Below are positions 39,532-47,298 of a stretch of 64,000 nt of DNA, piece by piece. The position numbers and the translations under genes were made by a program. The stretch's first letter is position 1, and every line of letters starts with the position of its first letter. The notes beneath the pieces are model-generated. The model had not been told where the DNA came from. It did not search any database and saw nothing but the letters and a program-made list of their open reading frames with translations. Source of the stretch: Clostridiales bacterium (GTDB lineage: Bacteria > Bacillota > Clostridia > Oscillospirales > CAG-272); NCBI GenBank assembly GCA_012514145.1, contig JAAZAV010000011.1:1-64000 (forward strand). The letters are read 5' to 3'.

Positions 39532-40683
39532 ATGGCTCTCAAGGAACCCGCAACCGCAGTTATACGCATGGGAGAAGGTACGACCGCGGATGCGCTATCC
39601 TTTATCGGCAGCCGCAGAGCCTGCGCTGTCTGTGATACCAATACTCAGAAATTTGCCGAGGAATATTTCCCCGCTCTGCCGCGGTTCGTTTTCCCGGACG
39701 GTTGGAAAGCAACCGATGTTAACGCCGCTCATCTTATCGATCAAATAAAGAGCGACGGTATCGAGCTGCTTGTAGCGGTGGGCACAGGCACCATACACGA
39801 CCTTACCCGTTATTCGGCATTCCATGCCGGTGTCGATTTCATATCCTATCCTACGGCACCCAGCATGGACGGATTTGTGTCAAGCATAGCTGCAATGACT
39901 ATAAAAGGTCAAAAGATAACCTACCCCGCCAAGCCGCCTGTGGCTCTCTTTGCCGAACCTGCTGTGTATCAGACCTCACCTATGAGACTGACTCTCGCCG
40001 GAATGGGCGATATACTCGGAAAGTATATTTCGGTTTTTGACTGGAAGGTCGCCGAAGCCGTAGCAGGTGAGAAGGTGGACGAAGATCTGGTTAAGCTGGA
40101 GACCGATGCCATAGATAAAATGCTTTCAATAGATCCGGCGTCTCCCGATTTCCATACGGCGGTTCTGGAAGGACTGGTTATGACCGGCATGACTATCCAG
40201 TATTTTGGCTCATCCCGTCCGGCGTCCGGCGCCGAGCATCACCTATCCCATATTTGGGAGATGCATGTCATAAACGAAGATGTTGAGGCGCTCCACGGTG
40301 AAAAGGTAGGTGTTTCAACACTTATCATACTGCGGCTGTATAAAAGTCTGCTCGACAAACACATCATTTTCCGCCCAAAGGACAACAATGTGGAATACCT
40401 CCGCACCGCTTACGGTGATATGGCTGAGGGCATTGCCGCCGAGAACACTCCCAACCCGATGGCAAACATCACTCAGGAGAAACTTGACGCAGCTGCACCC
40501 CGCATTCGGCAGCTCATCAGAGGATTGCCCGATCCTGACAAGCTTGAAGCATTTATGAAGAGCATCGGAGCCAAAACCGAAATCGCTCAGCTTGGTCTGC
40601 CCGCCGACCCGGAGTTCTTGGCAAAAACTCTGGAGTTTGCACCCTATGTGCGCCGCCGTATCACCCTGCTGAAGCTGCTGTGA
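39532..40683 (+). CDS. sn-glycerol-1-phosphate dehydrogenase-like protein (AraM/EgsA family)
   Basis: VAVGTGTIHDLTRYSAFHAGVDFISYPTAPSMDGFVSSIAAMTIKGQKITYPAKPPVALFAEPAVY; SD AGGGAGGA. Confidence 0.9.
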   Translation: MALKEPATAVIRMGEGTTADALSFIGSRRACAVCDTNTQKFAEEYFPALPRFVFPDGWKATDVNAAHLIDQIKSDGIELLVAVGTGTIHDLTRYSAFHAGVDFISYPTAPSMDGFVSSIAAMTIKGQKITYPAKPPVALFAEPAVYQTSPMRLTLAGMGDILGKYISVFDWKVAEAVAGEKVDEDLVKLETDAIDKMLSIDPASPDFHTAVLEGLVMTGMTIQYFGSSRPASGAEHHLSHIWEMHVINEDVEALHGEKVGVSTLIILRLYKSLLDKHIIFRPKDNNVEYLRTAYGDMAEGIAAENTPNPMANITQEKLDAAAPRIRQLIRGLPDPDKLEAFMKSIGAKTEIAQLGLPADPEFLAKTLEFAPYVRRRITLLKLL

Positions 40684-40684
40684 T

Positions 40685-41212
40685 ATGCTGATTCGTAAAT
40701 ACCTGTGGCCCGACCGCTATTTTGACGATATATCTTCTGTGACCCCTAAACTGTTAGAAGAACTCGGCGTCAGGGCGCTAATCTGCGATATAGACAACAC
40801 TCTTGTAACCTACGACGACCCGTTGCCCACAGAGAGCTGCCTTGAGTGGTTCGAGAGCATGAGAACGGGTGGAATCAAACTCTCCTTTGTGTCGAACAAC
40901 CGCATTCCTCGCGCCGAAATTTTCGCCGAGGGCACAGGGTGTTATGCCGTATCTCAAAGCGGCAAACCCGGCGTCAAGCGGCTCAGAGAGGCAATGGCAT
41001 TCATGGATGTCAAACCGGATGAGACAGCAGTGCTTGGTGACCAGATATTCACTGATATTCTGGCAGGTCGGCTGGCAGGTACAAAAACCATTCTTGTCAA
41101 ACCCATACGCGACAAGCTGACGCCGCTCTTCCGCATAAAGCGTACCCTTGAGAAGCCGATACTGCGGTCATTTTCTAAACATATAAAGCGAAAGGAACAA
41201 AAATTACTATGA
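40685..41212 (+). CDS. YqeG family HAD IIIA-type phosphatase
   Basis: LICDIDNTLVTYDDP...VSNNRIPRAEIFAEG...VLGDQIFTDILAGRLAGTKTILVKPI. Confidence 0.92.
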   Translation: MLIRKYLWPDRYFDDISSVTPKLLEELGVRALICDIDNTLVTYDDPLPTESCLEWFESMRTGGIKLSFVSNNRIPRAEIFAEGTGCYAVSQSGKPGVKRLREAMAFMDVKPDETAVLGDQIFTDILAGRLAGTKTILVKPIRDKLTPLFRIKRTLEKPILRSFSKHIKRKEQKLL

Positions 41213-42075
41213 GAACCAAAGCGCTGTTCGGTCCTGCCGGAAACAGTGACAGCTTTAAAACCGAAGGTTACAAACACACCTACCAAGCCTTCGCGTGGCT
41301 TGCGGAGCGGGGACTTGACGCCTACGAATATCAGGCCGGAAACGGTCTTACCGGCTCGGAGGCTAACTTTAAAAGGGTTGGCGAGGAGGCTGCAAAACAC
41401 GGGATTACTCTGTCGCTGCATACTCCCTACTTCATATCGCTGTCCGGGATAGACCCTGAAAAGCGGCTGAAAAGCCTGAATTATATAGAACAGAGTCAGA
41501 ACGCCGCTGCTGCGATGGGAGCCAATATCATCGTCATACACACCGGTTCAGCCGCAAAAATCACCCGCGAAGAAGCCATGAATCTTGCTTCCGACACATT
41601 ATACAAGGCTCTTTCCGAACTTCCCGACCTGGGGATACGCTGGGGGCTTGAGACAATGGGTAAAGTCAACCAGCTCGGTACCCTGGACGAAGTTCTCACC
41701 CTCTGCCGTCTGGATCGCCGGCTCTGTCCGGTTGTTGACTTCGGACATATAAACGCCCGGGAGATCGGCGGATATTTTACAACTGTCGACGATTATCGCA
41801 GAGTGTTTGACACCATTGGTGAGCAACTCGGAAATGACGAGGCTATGTACCTCCACTGTCATTTTTCGAAAATTATGTATACCAAAGCGGGCGAAAAGAA
41901 ACATCTAACCTTTGAAGATACCATATACGGCCCGCCCTTCGAACCGCTTTGCGAAGCGATTGCCGCCGACGGGCTTTATCCGTGCATAATCTGTGAATCG
42001 GACGGAACCATGGCAGAGGACGCGGCTACCCTCAAGCAGACTTATAATGCATTCCGAGACAATACGGAGGGTTAA
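41209..42075 (+). CDS. Endonuclease IV (deoxyribonuclease IV)-family TIM barrel
   Basis: LSLHTPYFISL...IIVIHTGSAAK...GLETMGKVNQLGTLDEVL...VVDFGHINAR; ATGA overlap with YqeG gene. Confidence 0.82.
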   Translation: MRTKALFGPAGNSDSFKTEGYKHTYQAFAWLAERGLDAYEYQAGNGLTGSEANFKRVGEEAAKHGITLSLHTPYFISLSGIDPEKRLKSLNYIEQSQNAAAAMGANIIVIHTGSAAKITREEAMNLASDTLYKALSELPDLGIRWGLETMGKVNQLGTLDEVLTLCRLDRRLCPVVDFGHINAREIGGYFTTVDDYRRVFDTIGEQLGNDEAMYLHCHFSKIMYTKAGEKKHLTFEDTIYGPPFEPLCEAIAADGLYPCIICESDGTMAEDAATLKQTYNAFRDNTEG

Positions 42076-42076
42076 A

Positions 42077-42165
42077 GATTGAAACATAACTAACCGCCAA
42101 TCTAATAAAAACGCGCGCAGAAAAACAGACCCCTTAAAAGCGGCCGAAAAGGATATAAACAATAC
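42077..42165 (+). repeat. Imperfect direct repeat, left copy
   Basis: AAAGATTGAAACATAACTA...AATAAAAAC..GCGCAGAAAA...GATATAAAcAATA; matches 44556-44645. Confidence 0.75.
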
Positions 42166-42257
42166 ACAAGCACCTGAAAACTAAGACGAAATAAAGTACC
42201 CATGACGCTGTAATATAAAGACAGCTTCATTAAAAGTCACGCTGCGATGCTCCGGGG

Positions 42258-42663
42258 GGAGTGTCGGATTTACGATAAAGCTCCGGGTTTAAGGTTCGTG
42301 TTTCTTGAGAATGCTGCAGATGGCAGTCAGCAGCATTCGAGCAATAGCAATGACGGCTTTCTTGTGACCCCTGCGCTTTTTCAGAGTATTGTAACGTTTG
42401 ACAATTTCAGGGGACTTCTTCTTGCTTTTAATAGCAGAAAGCGCACACTAAACAAGCAGGGGGTTAATGTAAACACCTGCGCGGCTGATACGAGTGGTTT
42501 TCTTCTTTCCGGCGCTCTGGTCATTCTGAGGTACAAGCCCCGCCCAAGAGCAGAGATGCTTGGAAGTCGGAAACACCGACATGTCAACACCGATTTTTCC
42601 GATAACGGCGATAGACGAATAAGCAGTAAATCCTGGAACGGTAAAAATGAGGTTAGTCTGGCT
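42258..42663 (-). pseudogene. IS110-family transposase remnant (C-terminal part, nonsense + frameshift, 5' truncated)
   Basis: Minus-strand translation TVPGFTAYSSIAVIGKIGVDMSVFPTSKHLCSWAGLVPQNDQSAGKKKTTRISRAGVYINPLLV*CALSAIKSKKKSPEIVKRYNTLKKRRGHKKAVIAIARMLLTAICSILKKHEP* is the IS110 C-terminal domain interrupted by TAG, then a shift near the end. Confidence 0.9.
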
Positions 42664-42743
42664 ATATTCTACACTTTATGATTCAGTATTATAGTATGTT
42701 GAATTTATTAGTTTGTAGGTGAAATTGAAATGAAAAGCAAAAT

Positions 42744-44546
42744 TTGAAAAACACATTAGATGCAACCAAGTATATGTTTGCATCTATTTGGAAAAAGCCT
42801 GACGGGAAAAAATACGTCTTTTTAAAATTGTTTGTTGCTTTTCTCGATTCTATTCTTCCGCTTGTTTACGCAATATTTCCGGGCTTGATAATTGACGAAT
42901 TATTAAACGATCAGCGTTTGTTATTCGTTATGTACTATATAATTGCATTATGTTTAGCCCCAATTATTAATGAAGTCATTCATGTTTTGTTATATAAAAA
43001 AATTGTAATTTATAGTCAATCACTTGAATTAGCGTTTAGTGTGGACTTTTATTCTCATGTCGCTGATATGGACTTTGAATTAAATGAATCGCCGGAAATT
43101 CAAGCGCTGAAGGGTCGTGCGCAACAAACAATTGAATCATCGGTATCTATTGTAGATTCTGTGCTTGGGTTAATCAGTTCCGTTATTCGATTAATATCGA
43201 TATCTGCGATAGTTATTACGCTGAATCCGATAATAATGATTCTCGTCATTATTCAGGTTTGTATAAATGCTTATATCGAAAAAATATTAAATGATCGTAC
43301 CCACGAGATTAGTATTCAGACCTCCTTGTTCGGAAGAAAAATATATGCCAACACATGTGTTTTTGATGACAATGACTATGCAAAAGAATTAAGACTATAT
43401 AACCTGAAGGATTATATGATTAGCCTTTTTATCCGCAACAAAAAAGAGGAAGATAGAATATGGCAAAAGCATAGAAAAAATCAATTCCAAGCACAAGCAT
43501 TTAAAGCGCTTGTGAATAATATTCAACAATTCATAGTATATACAATCCTGGCGATTAATGTTCTTTCAAATGTGATATCGATCGGACAAATGACAATTTA
43601 TCTGGCATCGGTAAGTCAATTTTCCAATAGCCTGGAACTCCTGTTTTCTTCGTATGTAAATTTATACGGACGAAGTTTAAAAATTGACGAGTTAGTTGAA
43701 TTTCTAAAAATTCCAAGGAAGCAGGCGCAGTCGGGAACAAAACAGCCTCATTTTACAAAAGATTCAGTTATCGAGTTTAAAAACGTCTCTTTTAAATATC
43801 CGGGAAGCGATAATTATGCCCTGAAAAATCTGAATATTAAAGTAAAATGTTCGGAAAAATTATGTATTGTCGGTGCAAACGGTTCAGGGAAAACCACTTT
43901 TGTCAAATTGTTAACAAGGTTGTATCTACCAACCGAGGGCAATATTTTTCTGGATGGAGTAAATATTAATGAATATGATTATAAGCAATATCAAAATTTG
44001 TTTGCTCCGGTTTTTCAGGATTTTCAACTGCTGTTTATGTCATTACGCGATAACGTTGTTTTGGCTCAGGATGTTGATAATATTCGGCTTGAAAAAGTAT
44101 ATCGTGACGGCAATTTAGATAAATTAATAAATTCTTTGAAATACTCAGACAATACTCAGGTATACAAATGGGAGTGCGCCGATGGGTTTGAACCATCCGG
44201 AGGCGAGGGGCAAAAGATAGCTATCGCCAGAGCAATTTACCATGACAGGCCTGTTTATATTCTGGATGAGCCGACTGCCGCGCTTGATCCGACGGCAGAG
44301 TATGAAATGTATGAACAATTTCACATGATTATTCAAAACAAAACGGCAATATTAATTACACATCGCCTTTCCGCTGTCCAGCTTGCAGACATAGTAGCAG
44401 TATTTAACGATGGTCACATTGAAGAATACGGCACACATTCCGAACTTTATGCTAAAGGCGGAATATATAAAGAAATGTTCGATAAGCAGTCGGAATTCTA
44501 TGTCAAAGCTGCAAGTGAATCAAATGAAACCGAGACTTGCCATTAA
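42744..44546 (+). CDS. ABC transporter, fused permease/ATPase (exporter type); TTG start
   Basis: GANGSGKTTFVKLLTRLY Walker A, SGGEGQKIAIARAI signature, VYILDEPTAALDP; N-terminal TM domain. Confidence 0.9.
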   Translation: MKNTLDATKYMFASIWKKPDGKKYVFLKLFVAFLDSILPLVYAIFPGLIIDELLNDQRLLFVMYYIIALCLAPIINEVIHVLLYKKIVIYSQSLELAFSVDFYSHVADMDFELNESPEIQALKGRAQQTIESSVSIVDSVLGLISSVIRLISISAIVITLNPIIMILVIIQVCINAYIEKILNDRTHEISIQTSLFGRKIYANTCVFDDNDYAKELRLYNLKDYMISLFIRNKKEEDRIWQKHRKNQFQAQAFKALVNNIQQFIVYTILAINVLSNVISIGQMTIYLASVSQFSNSLELLFSSYVNLYGRSLKIDELVEFLKIPRKQAQSGTKQPHFTKDSVIEFKNVSFKYPGSDNYALKNLNIKVKCSEKLCIVGANGSGKTTFVKLLTRLYLPTEGNIFLDGVNINEYDYKQYQNLFAPVFQDFQLLFMSLRDNVVLAQDVDNIRLEKVYRDGNLDKLINSLKYSDNTQVYKWECADGFEPSGGEGQKIAIARAIYHDRPVYILDEPTAALDPTAEYEMYEQFHMIIQNKTAILITHRLSAVQLADIVAVFNDGHIEEYGTHSELYAKGGIYKEMFDKQSEFYVKAASESNETETCH

Positions 44547-44555
44547 CTTCCCAAA

Positions 44556-44645
44556 GATTGAAACATAACTATCAACCAAGTGAATAAAAACAGGCGCAGA
44601 AAACATACCTCCGTAAAGTGATCGAGATAGATATAAATAATACTC
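44556..44645 (+). repeat. Imperfect direct repeat, right copy
   Basis: Shares 19 identical starting bases AAAGATTGAAACATAACTA and several later blocks with 42077-42165. Confidence 0.75.
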
Positions 44646-44825
44646 AACCGTCGTAAGTATGAGACTAAATGCGGTTCAGCGTGCTCTGTGTCCACTCACC
44701 TCCATGTACTCTGTAGTGTGCCTTTTTCTCAAGCTTATCATATCACAACGTTTAACTCTGCGCTGCCGCATTTGGTTTCATTACCCTTTTGTGACTTGAG
44801 CGCAGCGAAAGGAATGGTCATAAAA

Positions 44826-45893
44826 ATGTCAAGGCTCTCCAATCTGTTAATAGCACTTCCTGAAAAGGCAGACGGTATACTTGTAACTTCACCTATAAAT
44901 CAGCGTTATCTGACCGGCTTCAACTATTCTGACGGATATGTGCTGGTCACCCGAGGCGCCTCCTATCTGCTTGCCGATTCCCGCTATTATGAGGCGGCTA
45001 AGAACAGCTGCTCATCCGAATTCGAGGTCGTTCTCATCGAAGGCGACAGAAATGTCCTGCTGCGCTCGCTGCTGGTGAAGAGCCCGGCAGCCTACCTCTG
45101 CTACGAGGATCGTTCAATCACCTGCGCCGGCTTTGAGGGGTTGAGGAAAGGACTGCCCGATGTGGAATTCATCCCCTGCGGTGGGCTTTTTACCGAACTT
45201 CGCGCAGTTAAAGAGCGCTGCGAGACTGACAAAATCATTGCGGCTCAGCGCATAGCCGATGCCTGCTTCAATCATGTCCTGAATTATATAAGGCGCGATA
45301 TAACCGAACGTCAGCTTGCTCTTGAGATTGAGTTGTTTATGCGCAAGAACGGCTCGGAAGGCGTAGCCTTCGATATCATCGCCGTATCGGGTCAAGCCTC
45401 CTCGCTGCCCCACGGTGTACCAAGAGACATCCCCCTTGAAAGCGGTCCGCTGACAATGGACTTCGGCGCGGTGATCGGCGGTTACCGTTCGGATATGACC
45501 AGAACGGTGTTTATCGGTGAGCCAAGCGATGAGATACGGAATATATACGAAACTGTTCTCGCCGCTCAGACAACTGCCCTCTCGCTCATCAAACCGGGTG
45601 CGAAATGTTCTGATATTGACGCCGCAGCGCGCAAAGTCATAGACGACGCCGGCTACGGCAAAAACTTTGGTCACAGTCTGGGGCACGGAGTGGGGCTTGA
45701 GATTCATGAGGCTCCGCGGCTCGCACACAATGACAGCAGCCAGCTTGTTCCCGGAAATGTTGTAACCGTTGAACCGGGTATCTACCTTGAAGGCCGCTTC
45801 GGCGTTCGGATAGAGGACATGGCACATGTCACTGAAGGCGGCATGGAGAATCTGACCCGGGCACCCAAGGATCTCCTTGTGCTCTGCAGATAA
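44826..45893 (+). CDS. M24 family Xaa-Pro aminopeptidase/dipeptidase
   Basis: GPLTMDFGAVIGGYRSDMTRTVFIG, FGHSLGHGVGLEIHEAPRL, GNVVTVEPGIYLEGRFGVRIEDM. Start at 44826 (or 44814), not the track start. Confidence 0.93.
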   Translation: MSRLSNLLIALPEKADGILVTSPINQRYLTGFNYSDGYVLVTRGASYLLADSRYYEAAKNSCSSEFEVVLIEGDRNVLLRSLLVKSPAAYLCYEDRSITCAGFEGLRKGLPDVEFIPCGGLFTELRAVKERCETDKIIAAQRIADACFNHVLNYIRRDITERQLALEIELFMRKNGSEGVAFDIIAVSGQASSLPHGVPRDIPLESGPLTMDFGAVIGGYRSDMTRTVFIGEPSDEIRNIYETVLAAQTTALSLIKPGAKCSDIDAAARKVIDDAGYGKNFGHSLGHGVGLEIHEAPRLAHNDSSQLVPGNVVTVEPGIYLEGRFGVRIEDMAHVTEGGMENLTRAPKDLLVLCR

Positions 45894-45974
45894 ACGCATA
45901 CGCGATATACATACTGTCATGGACATTCATAGCGTGTCTTATGTTAATTAAAGATTAACATTACAGCTTTCCTA

Positions 45975-46003
45975 TTGCAAATAAGCCGGTTTTGGTGTAG
46001 AAT
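45975..46003 (+). promoter_or_regulatory. Promoter of efp
   Basis: TTGCAA - 17 nt - TAGAAT. Confidence 0.6.
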
Positions 46004-46054
46004 CAATCGGATGAAGACAATTAAACGCAATGTATTATTGGAGGATTATTATTT

Positions 46055-46612
46055 ATGGTAACCGCTGGCGATTTCAGAAACGGTGTAACCTTTGAGATGG
46101 ACGGCAACGTAATGCAGATCATCGAGTTTCAGCATGTTAAGCCGGGCAAGGGTGCTGCCTTTGTAAGAACAAAGCTGAGAAATGTTATGACCGGCTCCGT
46201 GGTTGAGAAGACCTTCAGCCCTACCGACAAGTTTGAGAACGCTTATGTTGAGCGCAAAGAGATGCAGTATCTCTATAACGACGGAGATCTCTACTATTTC
46301 ATGGATATGGAGTCCTTTGAGCAGCTTCCTCTCGGCAAGGATAAGCTTGACGATAACTTCGTCTTTGTCAAGGAGAACATGATGTGCAAGGTAATTTCCT
46401 ACAAGGGTAACGTATTCGCGGTTGAGCCGCCCATGTTTGTTGAGCTTGAAATAACCGACACCGAGCCGGGCTTCAAGGGCGATACCGCTACCGGCACAAC
46501 CAAGCCTGCGGTTCTCGAAACCGGCACCACCATCAAGGTCCCGCTGTTCATCAATATCGGCGATGTTATACGCATAGATACCCGTACCGGTGAGTATATC
46601 GAGAGAGCATAA
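46055..46612 (+). CDS. efp: Elongation factor P
   Basis: [43 protein letters not shown]. Confidence 0.98.
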   Translation: MVTAGDFRNGVTFEMDGNVMQIIEFQHVKPGKGAAFVRTKLRNVMTGSVVEKTFSPTDKFENAYVERKEMQYLYNDGDLYYFMDMESFEQLPLGKDKLDDNFVFVKENMMCKVISYKGNVFAVEPPMFVELEITDTEPGFKGDTATGTTKPAVLETGTTIKVPLFINIGDVIRIDTRTGEYIERA

Positions 46613-46653
46613 GTATTCACACCACAGCCCTGTTAAGGAGGACGTTATCCAAA

Positions 46654-47103
46654 ATGAACGACTTCGCAAAGAAAGCCGCATATCTTCGCGGGCTCATGGA
46701 AGGAATGAAGCTAGATCCCTCAAATCCGGAGCACAAGCTTATAGCGGGCATTATCGACGTACTGGGTGACCTCTCGGATGTTGCCGAAGAACTTCTGCTT
46801 GCCGTTGATGATCTTGACGAGAGCACCGAAGAACTCGGTGACAGTGTTGACGAGATTATCGAGCGCATTGAGGATATTGAATCCGAGCTTGATTATTTTG
46901 ACGGTTTTGACGATGACTATGACGACGATGATGACGAAATCCATATTGGATGTCCGAAATGCGGTACTGCAATAGAAATTGACGATATTACCGATCCCTC
47001 GGATATCGTTTGTCAGAAATGCGGCGAACGCATTGACCTCACCGCCGATGATGAAGGTTACGAGGAAATAGACGGCAAGTCCGACGATGAGGACGATGAA
47101 TAG
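46654..47103 (+). CDS. CD1247 N-terminal domain-containing protein with zinc ribbon
   Basis: KAAYLRGLMEGMKLDPSNPEHKLIAGIIDVL...; CPKCGTAIEI...CQKCGERI. Confidence 0.88.
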   Translation: MNDFAKKAAYLRGLMEGMKLDPSNPEHKLIAGIIDVLGDLSDVAEELLLAVDDLDESTEELGDSVDEIIERIEDIESELDYFDGFDDDYDDDDDEIHIGCPKCGTAIEIDDITDPSDIVCQKCGERIDLTADDEGYEEIDGKSDDEDDE

Positions 47104-47139
47104 GCGCATACCTTAAGATAAGCATTATTGAATGATACC

Positions 47140-47178
47140 GACAGACCCTGCTGTGCGGAATGCACCGTCGGGTCTGTC
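47140..47178 (+). terminator. Rho-independent terminator
   Basis: GACAGACCC ... GGGTCTGTC followed by CTTTTTTA. Confidence 0.85.
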
Positions 47179-47196
47179 CTTTTTTACTATATTGTA

Positions 47197-47225
47197 TTGA
47201 ATTTTATTATTTGCTATGCTATAAT
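47197..47225 (+). promoter_or_regulatory. Promoter of the double-FAD gene
   Basis: TTGAAT - 17 nt - TATAAT. Confidence 0.65.
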
Positions 47226-47298
47226 AAGTTTGTTAAGTAGTATGTCGGTTTTTTGACGGACGGTTGCAATACCGCCTCCGAAATGAAACGGAAATTAT

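Noticed and set aside
44688-44825. N-terminal extension of the M24 peptidase ORF
   Set aside because: It starts in the repeat/flank region and has no match to the family; the start at 44826 (or 44814) fits the M24 N-terminus.
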